Source: Talinum fruticosum (Eukaryota; Streptophyta; Magnoliopsida; Caryophyllales; Talinaceae). From it: a DNA stretch of 64,000 nt. A model generated the notes under the pieces. It made no database searches. It saw only the letters and a list, made by a program, of their open reading frames with translations, and was not told the DNA's origin. The position numbers and the translations under genes were made by a program. Positions within the stretch are counted from its first letter, which is position 1, and each line of letters opens with the position of its first letter. The stretch spans positions 4,084,501 through 4,148,500 of the forward strand of contig JAITYX010000040.1 in assembly GCA_021018815.1 (NCBI GenBank), written 5' to 3'. Below are positions 1-11,063 of the stretch, piece by piece.

Positions 1-326
1 TGTACATATTTCTTTTCTAAGTAATGAATAAATTCTCTTTCTATGAGACTACCTGTTTCTAAGTTACATATTTTTATTTCTTTTGCTCGATATTCAACTC
101 TTTAACATATCTCGCTCTAGTTACAATTTCTTTCTTTCTTTGGTCCGATAAAATATCCGTCAATTTGTTCCGAGTTATGTTATCATCCGAGTCTGTACTT
201 TATAAGTATCTCAAGTCTTACTTCAAAGAACATTATTTCCTACTCTAATCATTTGCAATGAAATATTTTTTAACTAACAAGTTTGTATCTTAAGTATGGA
301 TTGCCTTTCATCAAAAAGGGTGACAT
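1..326 (+). mobile_element. 3' end of Sirevirus element A (3' noncoding and PPT)
   Basis: This is the tail of the internal region of a plus-strand Ty1/copia Sirevirus whose body lies outside the window. It aligns by eye with the reverse complement of 8555-8880 in element B, sharing the phrase AAGTATGGA-TGCCTTTCATCAAAA. It ends in a purine-rich primer site for plus-strand DNA synthesis at about 313-326 (AAAAAGGGTGACAT), directly before the LTR. No coding capacity is left. Confidence 0.75.
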
Positions 327-1748
327 TGAAGATTGAGGTATAACTCTCTATCTCTCTTAGGTTTTGATTCTAAGTCATTCTGAGCTTTATAAAAACTCAT
401 ATCTAAGTTTTCATTCCGTTCCGAATAACCGAGAAAGCGCTTTACTTGCATAATCTCTTACTTGTGTTTCTAACTCACTCGGACATCACTCGGAACCATC
501 GCATACTCAAATAATTTTTCTAACACACTTATTCCGAGTATTGACTTTGTATTCTAAGGAAAAATTAATTACAACGTTAATTCTTTATTCCAAGTCATCC
601 TTAAGAATTATTTGATTGTATCAAGTTCATGCTTCTTGATAATTTAATATCTAGCTTGATTGCGTTTAAGATTGACTCAAGATGGAATTTGAACCTATTG
701 TATATTAGACTTATAAAATTCCATTATTTTAGGCCTAAGATAATTATGCTCTTAATTACTTTAATTTAATTATTATCTGTTCCTAATCTTGGACCAAAGT
801 ATTTTATACTTTGTGAACCAATGTGGTTTGCTTTTCTAGGTTATTCAAACAAGGCCAATCTGTTTTTGAATTACAAAAGTAACCAGACTTCTAACAGATT
901 AAACACCAATAGACAAGTTTTAGCTACTTCGAAATGGCTCAAATAACGTCTCAAGGTTATTTGTTTACAAAACTTGAAAACTCCAACTCTAGGGCTAACT
1001 GTTGTTTCTACCTTATTTTTCAGTCACCACCAAATTATTGGACCTTCTTTTAGAACCAAGAGCCGTTGTACAACGTTCACATCCCAACGGATCTTTTTAA
1101 GTGACTTAGAATAGCCGTTACAACGGCTAGTGAAGATTTTAGTCTAGAACCAATACTCAACGGTCACTCTGCTTAGTTGACTATGAATAGAAGCCGCACC
1201 ACAAGACTTATACATTGCTGAATAGATTGTTGGAACTGATTTTTTGTTGAACTAATTATTGTTCTCATCCTTATTTGATCTTCCACTTACATCTCGAACT
1301 TTGTATTTAATATTTTTTGAGTTGTAAAGAAATTCTTGTAATCAATTACATACTTCTCTTACTTTGTTAGTAAGTCCCTTGACTGAGCTGTAAGGGTTAA
1401 CTAAGCTCTGTTGTCGCTGATTGTAAAGGTTACCTCAATCAGGAAGTACTAGATCGGATAAGGAAATTTCTAAGTCTACGAAAACTTTGTAAGGAATTGT
1501 TTAAGGAAACAATTCTAGTTGAGTCAGTCCTATGTATTTTGTGGATTCAAAATAGTGGATTTGACTTGGTTCTTGGATTAACATTGTCCATGGGTTTTTG
1601 CCCCGGGAGGGTTTCCACGTATATCTGCGCATTTATCTTTCCGAGTTCAATATAGACTCGGGTTCCGCTTTATCTAAGTGTTTAAATTTCCTCATCACCC
1701 TATTCACCCCCTCTAGGGTGACTTAGACTCTCCAAGAGACAACTTTCG
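327..1748 (+). repeat. Sirevirus LTR A (plus orientation)
   Basis: The LTR begins TGAAGATTGAGG right after the PPT and runs to a diverged end near 1748, where other copies read GAGCAAACCTTCA. Landmarks shared with the other LTRs in this window are the phrase TTGGACCAAAGTATTTTATACTTTG, the block ending AACGGATC, and the CACCCTATTCACCCCCTCTAGGGTGAC motif shortly before the 3' end (phrases longer than 20 bases are cited only by their first part in the DNA). It is closer to the LTRs of element B than to those of C, D and E. No target-site duplication can be tested because the partner LTR is outside the window. Confidence 0.75.
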
Positions 1749-2190
1749 GATAACAAAGGTCTTTATTTTCATAGGTAAATCACATGTCTTTACCCAAAAA
1801 TGAGCCATATTGAATTGAATGTCGGAGGGTGAAACATCTCCTTCCATCTGTTTAGCATTAGGATGCAACCATCAAAGGCCCAAGGGTCATCGTTGAATAC
1901 CGCTTGTTTGTCGGCTTGGCGGAAATACTTGGAAAGCAAATAGGTTCGATCTAGGTCTTTGGTAATCGAGTCCTTTAGCGGGCTTCCATATGTTTTTGAA
2001 AGTTGTTTTCATCGCTTACGGATTGAAGTGGTTCTTTGTCAATAATTTCCAAACCAAGAACAATGCTATTTGAGCATTGTTTTCATAGATTCTTGTTCTT
2101 CAAAATTAATTATCTTTTCCACTTCAGTTGTTAGTTACAACGTAGTTTGCATCGAGATAAGTTCAATAGAGATCATGGCTAGAACTTGGT
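1749..2190 (-). pseudogene. DUF4283-type relic (LINE ORF1-like), broken
   Basis: Read on the minus strand, short frames give the pattern of the plant DUF4283 domain: DDPWAFDGCILMLNRW at about 1855-1905, then MAHFWVKTCDLPMKIKTFV toward 1755, with several frameshifts and stops upstream. In plants this domain usually forms the N-terminal part of ORF1 of L1-type LINEs, ahead of a CCHC knuckle, and is also found in captured single-gene fragments. The knuckle is not present. The fragment stops exactly where LTR A ends, so the LTR probably interrupted it. Assignment is by remembered family pattern. The strand and domain look fairly secure; LINE origin is inference. Confidence 0.5.
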
Positions 2191-2561
2191 TAACTTGCCC
2201 CCATGGAAGCTAGCGGCACAATAAAGGGAGAGTGATTAGAGTTTGAGCTCCCACACCGGGGACAGAAGACATCTACTGGGAGATGGAAGTATGGTCACGA
2301 GAGGTGCTACATCGATGACCAAGACTCTGCACTGCAATGGTGGTAATGTGCAAATGCTAGGGTTTTGATAGCATCGCGATAGATAAGAGATATCTATTTT
2401 TAAAAAAAGCAGAGATTTGTTATCTATTGAACTTTTTGCCACCCTAAAATAATTTATTTTAATATTTTATTTATTTTTGTTTCAAACTAAATTATCTAAT
2501 TTAGCAAAACAGACATTTCGATTTCAATAAAAAAATTCATTTTAAAATTTATAGTCGATTT
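2191..2561. other. AT-rich noncoding stretch
   Basis: I see no supported gene here. A short minus-strand open frame at 2236-2442 has no recognisable motif. AT content rises strongly after about 2440. Confidence 0.4.
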
Positions 2562-2691
2562 TAACTCTTTTGGCCTATAATTATCCAATATTTCTAATTG
2601 TTTGGCCTCCGATTATCCAATATTTTTAATTTTTTGGCATGTGATTATCCAATATCTCTAAATTTTTGACCTACTATACTTGAATATTTTC
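2562..2691. repeat. 33-bp tandem repeat, about four diverged copies
   Basis: Four consecutive units of 31-33 bp start near 2562, 2595, 2628 and 2659. Each carries TTTGGCCT (or close) followed by GATTATCCAATATTT. The last unit is the most diverged. No coding context. Confidence 0.7.
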
Positions 2692-4225
2692 AATTGTTTA
2701 GCAGAAGAGGAGGGCAGTTGTAGAGACGAAATCTGTTGTCCTTATCTGTTTATTTCGAGTCATTTATTTCGGTTAGCCCGCTGATGAAATTTCAGTCCTC
2801 CTTTGTGAACTTGGATCATGATCGGATTTTAATTGGCATGATGGAAGCCGGTAATTCACAAAAACCCCCATGAACATCACAAAAATCAACCTTTTTGCTT
2901 GGATCGGCCCACAAACCATCTTTTATTTGGCGGAACCAAGACAACTTCGGGTTCCCCAACTAGGAAGCCTCAAACCCGCGCCGTGTTACTCCAAACTACG
3001 AAAAGAACATTTTACTTTACATTCAATGACCAAGTAAGACACACAACCTAAGGCTTCAGAATAACGTCATTTAAACAGTGGCTGCATTTTTGGACTCTCC
3101 AAACAGTGTCATTTGGTCCAGGCATAAGCTGGCGCCGCTTTCGTATTGTGGTTTTCGAGATGTAATCGTTTTAATTCCACCTCGCGCGCTGTAACTTTTT
3201 ATATTATTTTCGCTTTGTTTTCACTTTCTTTTTGTTTTTTTACAATTTGCGTTATTGCTTTACTAATTTCTTGTTTATCACTTTTCTAGATTTTTTGGTT
3301 GCTTTAATTTTCGTATGTCATATGCTTATTGCTTTACTATTAAACACAATTTTCAAAGTCATGATTTTGATTAGTAAAGGTCCTGTACTTGATGAGTGGA
3401 GCAGAGAGTATCCCTTTTCGTTTCGTACCTTCAACCCCGAACATCGGATTCTCGGTTTAAAGACAATTGGAGTCTCCTTCAAAACCTATTTCAAGCTTAG
3501 TCTTTGCATAATAAGATTGGAAGAATATTTTTTTTGTTTTTGTTACTTTTTACTCCCTAAAGCTGACTATTGACTCCTTATTTTCTGCTTTCGTTTCTTC
3601 TCATTTGCTTCTCAGCATTTAAGGCTATAAAATTGTAAAATTAGGTTACGTTTTGAAAGCTAAAGCTATAAGGCTGAGACTAAGTCCTCAATCACATCCT
3701 TATAGTTGACGCTGGTTTTCCGTCAATGCTAGCTAACGTCGGTGTCCGGTGGAGGCTGAGCTAAACTCTCGGCCCAACCGGATTTCTTTCTTTGGTCCGA
3801 GAGCCTTACGACAAAACCAAATTTTAATTTTTCTGTTTCCTTTGGCATCAAAATAACATCCCGGGACTTCTCTAAAATCAATTCCTAATATAAAACGGGT
3901 GTTCCCAGCGTCCAGTATCATGGGTTAGTATAAATCTTGAGCGAACTAAAATACATGAGATAGGCTTCTTAAGGTTAAACCTTAACCGCATAGACTTGGT
4001 ATGTTACTTTTACTCTCAAAATTTGCTCCAAAATAGGCCTAAACGAGCTTTTCAACAAATTTTGAACATTACTGGTCATGCCCACGGCCTAAATCATCGC
4101 TCGTGTGACCCCTCGTGGTGCGAGTCCAACCCCTTATATCCACGATTGTTGTCCATTTTTTTTATTGTTTTTCATTCTTGCTAATTTCTCGATAATTTTT
4201 GTGTGTAGGGCAACTTCCATCCTTG
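2692..4225. other. Unclassified repeat-like sequence
   Basis: No gene is supported. The plus-strand frame at 3232-3573 is T-rich and unlike any family I recognise. The minus frame at 3733-3921 likewise has no motif. The text resembles decayed LTR or UTR sequence, but I could not match it to another part of the window. Confidence 0.35.
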
Positions 4226-5420
4226 GGCGCAACTCCAACTTCCCCAAAATGTCCTTGTGGCTCGGGAATTGAGAGAGAGAAGGATCTTATTTGAAGGTCA
4301 TTTTAGATTTTGGTGGTGTCTAGAGGGTTACTCCTCAAATTCTCGTTTAACACATGGCCTTCATTTGTTCCTGTCAAACCTCGTTCAACAATGTTCTATT
4401 TTCGTTCTCTTTCTCCGGCCGAGCAAGCAACGGCCTAGGTGGGATATCCGTTTACCTCACTTTTGAATTTACAATCCTCCCGTGCTCATCATGCATCAAC
4501 CATCATGACCCAACTAGTAAGTGCTCAAATCCTTTCTTATAACCTTGAATTTCTTGTACGAAAAATAATCGTCCTCTTTCTTTTGCAGCTCACTCCTGCG
4601 ACATTCACATCCCGACTTGTCATTGTGGATGTTACTATGCCTGGGGACCTCCTCGCTTTGTCACGATCCTCGAAATCCCGGAAGAGGAATGTGTTGGGCA
4701 TCCCTTTCCTATAAATTGGCGAGGGTAAGAGTTATGTGCTATTTTCCTTTTCGTTATGTGCTAAAAGTATCTTCCTCATTGATAACCTCAAATAAACTTT
4801 GCGGTATGACCAGGGAACAATCTAGGTCCATATCTATCAGATTGTAGTAAGCTCTTCGTGGAATCCAAAATTTCTTTACCGATCAATCTTTCTCTACATC
4901 TCGAGTAAGTCCTCAATTAGTGTAGCACTAAATTCTTTAAGATTTTAGTGATTTGTTAATCGCTTCCCTGATCTTATAGAGTCGTCGATCGAGAGCTACT
5001 CCTCGTAGTCTACCCACCTGCGCCCGACACATCATCCTAAACTCATGAGCAACAAATGCTTTCTAGTAGTAATACTAGACAAGGCTCGTCACGACGTTCT
5101 TTGCGGCGTACTCATCATAGGAGTGCGTCCGAGGCGGGATCTAGTGCTTCCGGGCCTAGTACCTCCAATGCGGGACAAGGTTTCTCCGAGGAGCTTGGAT
5201 ATCATACCCTTGCAAGCCTTTGATCAACACTGGGAACTCTCTTTTCTTCCCATAATCTTCTTATAACGGACCATCACATGGCGTTTCTCAATCTTGGGAC
5301 CATGGAGGTGGTTCATACCAAGGTGATGCAGGTGGCCGATTCTCTACGTCTGTCTTGGATGACTTCGGGAATTATATCTTCAAGGATGACTCGATAACGA
5401 TGGGTAGATGATCGGCTGCT
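4226..5420 (+). pseudogene. Degenerate multi-exon coding relic of unknown family
   Basis: The plus strand shows coding-like pieces separated by intron-like segments. A first piece near 4240-4330 reads KCPCGSGIERERRILFEG followed by FRFWWC, loosely like a GRF-type zinc finger (CxCG ... GxxFxxC). A candidate intron runs from GTAAGT at about 4515 to TTTCTTTTGCAG at about 4588. It is followed by a piece with PTCHCGCYYAWGPPRF at about 4610-4665. A second candidate intron runs from GTAAGT near 4904 to CTTATAG near 4979. Downstream, one frame is serine and glycine rich (SSASGPSTSNAGQGF near 5130-5185, then GPSHGVSQSWDHGGGS near 5275-5320) and ends with a stop near 5410. Frames do not join cleanly. 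The GRF suggestion is weak; it may be a captured gene fragment or a transposon tail. Confidence 0.3.
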
Positions 5421-6029
5421 CGCTTGCTGCATTGTTGATCAATGGACGTCTTATAAGGTGCTTGTGTTAGATATTATTTATTTTGTAATGAAGACTCGAT
5501 AACGATTGGGTTAGTTTAATCAATCTAATGAAGCTTTACCATAACGTGTATGCTTAACCAATCGATGAAGCATTATTATCCCGAGACGGCGAGCAATAAT
5601 TACTTGCTCGATAGGGGATCCCTGTTAGTGGGAGGTCTAAAGGATTTGGCACTAGCGTCTCTGCTAAGTCTAGTGGAACAGTTAGAGAATTACTGTTCCC
5701 TAACTCCATTAATAGGTGCTTGAAACAATTATTGGCTTAGACCTAGTTGAAGCCAATGCCGAACGAATTTCCATGGTAGCCCCTGTTATTGCGGGTAAGC
5801 ACCAAAACAAACGGAAGCAAACAACGATGAACCGGGCGACGGCGCTGGCCATAAGGTGGCAATCCTGCACCGGCTAGAGGTCAAGGTGCCTTCGGCTTAA
5901 TCCGAAAACCTAACTTTTGTTCTTGTTTCGTTGACGCTGTTATTATTATTTTGATTTTGCTCTCGTTGGGCTTAAAAAGTCGGACATTGATCATGCATGA
6001 CAATAATTTTCGATTTTGCATCCGTGATG
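5421..6029. other. Unclassified intergenic or repeat sequence
   Basis: No gene, RNA or repeat structure is recognisable here. Base composition is more balanced than in the flanking AT-rich parts. Confidence 0.3.
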
Positions 6030-6750
6030 TGCATATCTAGCTAATGGAACATCTCGAAACTCATCGAAGCACCTCCTAGATCGGACACGTACCCAGCAAC
6101 CCATTTTTGCCAGCGGAAACAAACATCGGCGATAGTCGATCGTCCTACTTCCCGATGGAAAGAATATCTCAAAAATCACACTCATGAGCTGCTATGGTCC
6201 GTTAAGCATTGGAAAGTGTCCCAAATCACACACTACACAACATCTATATGTTCGTCTATTGGGATGGAGGAGAGCATGTATTACTTTCCAAGCTTGTGGT
6301 GCGGCAAATGGGTAAAGTAATACCGATTCTTGGATTACATCCGGCCCTCTCGCCTTTCACTTGAGTAGCTCTAGACGGATTGGGTCATGGCCCAAATACT
6401 GGAAACTCTTCCAAAGCTGTTAACCCCTACGACCCTAGTGACACCGGACACGATTACAAATAATGTTGTTTCTCTCTATTATCTAAAGTGGATAATTGAA
6501 GTCGACCCCGAGCAACGAAAAGCAAGTGAGACTTAGAGAACTAAACCCCGAAGAAGTCATTCCCGATGCTGCCCCTCTACTAATCCGTGAAGTAAACCCT
6601 CGGATGATCGCAAGCGCTCGTGGAAAAGAACTTGAAGCTAAAGAAAATGATGAAAGGAGAGCCCCACGAATTCAAGAGCTAAAGGAACGCACCCGAGACA
6701 AGGAAGCTGAGTTTAATAATCCTAAAGGAATGAAAATAAAGATAGACTAG
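6030..6750 (+). pseudogene. Unidentified coding relic, plus strand
   Basis: One plus-strand frame stays open for about 100 codons from about 6047 to 6320 and includes APPRSDTYPATHF, RPTSRWKEYLKN and MYYFPSLWCGKWVK. After one or more frameshifts there is a further frame near 6388-6530. An 84-codon frame follows at 6496-6750, highly charged and likely helical (KELEAKENDERRAPRIQELK), ending at a TAG. It is followed by a T-tract (6820-6835) and possible AATAAA signals near 6778 and 6920, consistent with the 3' end of a plus-strand unit. I do not recognise the family. A retroelement gag-like or transposon accessory protein is possible, but no catalytic or zinc-binding motif is visible. Confidence 0.3.
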
Positions 6751-7063
6751 GACTCGAATTCTCGGGAGTTTGAGATAGAATAAAAGGACGATTAGTTTTG
6801 CCTCTTTAGAACAGTGTGTTTTTTTTTTTTTTTTTGCAAGTAGTATGCTAGCAAGTAAATTCCTTTTATTAGCTATGTATTCGGGTAAGTAGTAGGCTTA
6901 CCCTTATTGAATAAAAGTAAGTGTTATGTTATACTTTTCATATTTGTATCCCCGACTTAGAGGTAGAATAATAATAGTACGGAAAAGCCAACATACATAC
7001 AAGACCGTCGAGTTGGAGTGTCTAGCAAATAAATGAACCAAAGAAAAACAGAAGAAAGACTAC
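6751..7063. other. Noncoding 3' flank with a poly-T tract
   Basis: It holds a run of about 16 T at 6820-6835 and AATAAA near 6778 and 6920. It ends at the LTR of element B. The last five bases (ACTAC) are not repeated on the far side of element B. Confidence 0.4.
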
Positions 7064-8554
7064 TGAAGGTTTGCTCCTGGAGACTTTAGGTCACCCTAGA
7101 AGGGGGATGAATAGGGTAATGAAGAAAATTAAACAATTTTTTATAGCAATACAGACACAACACCGGAATCCGAGTTTAGACTGGACTTAGAAAATTAATA
7201 ACATAGATATACGTGAAAACCCTCCTGGGGCAGAAAACCACGGACAGTGCTAATCCAAGCACTAAGTCAAATTCACTCATTTGAATCCACAAAATACGAG
7301 AGGACTCGACTCAACCAGAATTGCTCCCTTAAACAATTCCTTACAATGTTTTCATAGACTCAAAAGTTCCCTTATCCGATCTAGTAGTTCCTGACTGAGG
7401 TAACCTTTACAATTAGGGACAACCGAGCTGAGTTAACCCTTACAGCTCAATCAAGGGACCTTGCATAGAAAGTAAGAAAAGAGTGTAACTGATTACAAGA
7501 CTTTCTTTATAACTCAAAAAATATTAAATACGGACTTGGAGTTGTAAATAGAAGATTGAGTAAGAATGAGAACAATAATTAGTTCAGTAATAAATAGAGT
7601 TCCAACAATATGTTCAACAATCTTCTAGTCTTATAAAATGGCTTCTATTTATAGCCAACCAGGCAGAGTGTCGTTGAGTCTTGGTTTTGGACAGAAGTCG
7701 TCACCGGCCGTTATAACGACTATTCTCGGTTGCTCAAAAAGATCCGTTGGGATGTGAACGTTGTGCAACGGCTCTTGGCTCCAAAAGATGGTCCAATCAC
7801 TTGGTGGTGACTGAATATTATGGTGGAAACAACCGTTACGCCTAGAATTTGAGTTTTCTAGTTTTGGAAAAAAGCAACCCTAACACGATGTCCGAGTCAT
7901 GTGCGAAGTAGCTCAAACTTGTCTTCTAGTGTTTAACAGCTAGAAGCCGAGTTATATTGTATTTCAAAAATAAGTTAACCTCGTTTGAATAACCTACAAA
8001 AGCAAACCACATTGGTTCACAAAGTATAAAAATACTTTGGTCCAAGATTAGGCACAAATAATATTTAAATCCAAGTAATTAAATGCTTAATTATCTTTGG
8101 CCTAAAGGAATGCAATTTTCGAGTCTAATATTTAATATACTCAAATTCCATCTTGAGTCGAGTCCTAAGCTAATCAAGTAGAGAGAGTAAAAATATTAGA
8201 GTACAACAACTTGATCCGGTCAAATAATTCTCAAGGAAATAAACTAATTTAGAATAAGGAATTAATGTTATAATTCATTTTGCGTTGAAATATACGATTA
8301 GTACTCGGGATAAGAGTGTTAGAGAAATTATTTGAGCATGCGATAGTTTTGAGTGAAGTCCGAGTGAGTCGAAACATCGATAAAGGAGATATGCAATAAG
8401 GCGTTTTCGAGTTAGTCGGAAACAAATGAAAACTTAGATAAGAGTTTTTATGGTGCTCGGAATGTCTCGGAATAAAAACTTAAGAGAAATAGGATTTATA
8501 CCTGAGTCTTCATGTAATACTCATAGTAACATATGGTCAAAACCTGAGTCTTTA
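7064..8554 (-). repeat. 3' LTR of element B
   Basis: It starts TGAAGGTTTGCTCC and ends GAGTCTTTA next to the PPT (the expected CTTCA has one change). The minus-strand TATAAATA at 7646-7653 is the LTR promoter box. It belongs to the same subtype as the solo LTR at 40548-42014 and the B 5' LTR, recognisable by GGCTCTTGGCTCCAAAAG. The length is 1491 bp. Confidence 0.85.
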
Positions 8555-8568
8555 ATCTCCCCTTTTTT
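8555..8568 (-). other. Polypurine tract of element B
   Basis: The minus strand reads ATAAAAAAGGGGAGAT, immediately 5' of the 3' LTR. It is the usual primer for plus-strand synthesis. A second purine motif (minus GGGGAGAAAATAT) lies near 8862-8876. Confidence 0.7.
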
Positions 8569-8972
8569 ATGAAAGGCATTCCATACTTAAGATAGAAACT
8601 TGTTAATACGAAACATGAGTTTTCATTTTCAATGATAAAAGCATATCGAGAGAAGAGAGTGGCAGTTGATACTTATAAAATATAGGTCGAGATCATATCA
8701 TAACTTAGAACAGTTATGTGGATAATAAATCGAGCAAAGAAATGAACAGATTGTATCGAGTAGGAAAGAAAAGAAAACTATAACTCACAAACAAGTTTGT
8801 TCGAAAATATTCATTCATTGCTTGAAAGAGGGTGAACTCCCTCTAAACACAACATCAAGTTTTCTATATTTTCTCCCCTAGCATTGCATCAAAAGGAGGA
8901 AAGAAAATAACCAATGAGTACAATTGATGTTGGACAAAAAAAAAAAATGAACTAAGAAGAGGGGGCTTATTG

Positions 8973-10520
8973 TTAAGAGGAGGAGGGATGAGCAGTGCTC
9001 CTGCGCTTGTATGCTTATGTAGAAGTGCGAGGAACGGGGGCTGCAGCATTGGGATATCTAGAATCTACTCTGTCCTGGTTTTAGGAACCAAGGGCACATC
9101 ATCCTCGGGCTCGTCTTCCTCGAAGATACCAGTGGGCCGTGCTTCGGGATAGCTTCTTTAGACTAACCAAATTTGCCAACCTCTACTAAGCCACTTAGAG
9201 CATGATCCGAGGAGATCAGCTCTAGTTCTGGTTGTTTGGCACCTTGGCCCTCAGGTTGAGTGACCTCTTCTTTTTCTTTGTCCTCGTCTTCCTTGTTCTC
9301 AACTTCTTCTTCCTCAACTGCTTCCTTAGCTTCCTCTTCTACCATAGCTAAGGTGGACTTAGTGAGTTAAGAGGATTCCTCATAAGTATCGGTGGTATCC
9401 GAGTCCTCAGCAGCTTTCCATCTTCCTTCCTAAAGGAGTTGGAGCTGCTCGTGGTGTTCCTTGATCATGGCCTTGAGCTTAAGCATCAGATCTTGGTTCC
9501 TTCGGATGCGGGATTGTCCGGTATTTTGGTTGATAACCAGGCTTTGAAGGAAATTTTCTAGAGAGCGGAGAGTGGTATGAAATTCTTCGAGACACGAAGT
9601 AATTTTGTTTACCAACTCGATAAACACAACAATAGAGGGTGGAGAAGGTGGTAGAGAAGTAAAGGGACAAGTAAAAGGAGGTGGAAGTACTAGAGGAGTC
9701 CTAGTCTAAGTGGGAGGGGGTGAGGGAGGTTTCAACTTAGACTCATGTACCCGGACACCAGGTTGAACTTCCTAGTATCCGTATCCGAGAAGCTCTTTTC
9801 CGCCAAGCACAATGGCAACCTCAAAAACAGACATTTGGATATGAGGGAGGGGAACTTTAAACTATTTGAAAATAGAGCAGATTTCTTTGATTGTGGTTTC
9901 ACAGAAGGCATCCGCTCAATGATAGAAGGAAAGAGGTCTATGTCGTACCCCTCTAAGATATCGAACAAAGCTTTAAGAATCTTAGAGTTTGGATTCTCTT
10001 TGTTAGAATGATGAGCAAAAAGGTCCTTATCAAAATGAAACAGACCAATCTTGCCTCAATCTTCATCCGAGTCATTGAGAAATTCTTTCGTGACTTAGGA
10101 ACTTCCTTGACAAACTTTTCAAAGAATTTATCAGTAATCTCCATAAACGGTATGGGATTGTAATTGAGAAAAAGGGAAGAGACTTTGAAAATTCTATGAA
10201 GAAGAGAGGGGTTGACACGAACAACCTTCTCTTGAACCCTTGAGGTAATGATTCCCTAAGAGTAGGACATGTTTGAATAGAACTCAGTAACCAGTTCTGG
10301 GTAAATGAATTCACCGAAGCACGGATAATTGTACACCCCAATGGTTTTGATGTGCTTGCAACCACGAGAAAGAAGTAGTTGGGAAGAATTTATCATCCAA
10401 CGTGAAATATTGGGTGACAAAAACTTTTAGAAGGATGGGAGGTTCCTTCTTGAGCGTTTTTGACATGGGGCTTTTGGTAGCCGACCCCAACAACTCAGGT
10501 TTTGAACATTGATTAAGCAT
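8973..10520 (-). pseudogene. Env-like ORF of element B, broken
   Basis: The start ATG at 10520 opens a frame homologous to the env-like ORFs of C, D and E: KPELLGSATKSP, then DDKFFPTTSFSW near 10400. The central part, spread over several frames, resembles the domain known as putative plant transposon protein, ending in FDILEGYDIDLFPSIIE at about 9968-9915. A coiled-coil-like stretch follows (LKLKAMIKEHHEQLQLL, about 9430-9480). The C-terminal part is a strongly acidic region (EEEEVENKEDEDKEKEE, about 9260-9345). It ends near 8973 at a stop shared in position with the other copies. There is no signal peptide or obvious membrane span. Its function in Sireviruses is unproven. At least four frame breaks are visible. 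Confidence 0.65.
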
Positions 10521-10656
10521 GATGATTTTCGAGAAACAGAGAGAAAGAGAGAGAACGCTTATAATTCAGAATGAGAAAGAATAGGAGTGAGCAGAAATGC
10601 TTAGAGTAGAGAGCAAGAAGTAGTGAGTAAAGTAAAAAATGAAGGTAAAGGGATGT

Positions 10657-10664
10657 TACTTATA
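10657..10664 (-). promoter_or_regulatory. TATA-like box upstream of the env-like ORF, element B
   Basis: The minus strand reads TATAAGTA, 137 bp before the env-like ATG. It lies at the same place as TATAAATA in C, D and E, and is followed by the conserved CTTCATTT..TACTTTAC segment. Confidence 0.45.
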
Positions 10665-11063
10665 GCGAAAAGAAATGACCTTCAGCCTTTGTTCGACTAG
10701 AACACCAAACAGTACCCTTAGACCGGTGTAACATTCTTCTCTCCAACGGCTAGCATTCCAGTAGGTTTCTTTCAACGACTAGTCTTCTCCGATCGAAAGC
10801 CGTGGCAAGAGAGAGAGAGAGAGAGAAGAAAGACTTTTCGAAAAACATTTCTAAAATTCTCTATTTATTTAGAGATAATCCCGAAGTTTGATGTCTATTT
10901 TGCTTAAAAACAGAGTCTAACTCAATACGTTATTCGGAGCAGCTCAAAAACTCAAAAAACCAATAACTCATAGCTTAGTCTCGATCTGTCAACTTATCCA
11001 TTTTTCATTAAAAGCACATAACACATAATTATGCAAGGATAAATCATGTAATAAATCACATAA

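Noticed and set aside
3232..3573. 113-codon plus-strand open frame
   Set aside because: T-rich, hydrophobic by composition, no domain, no neighbours supporting a gene.
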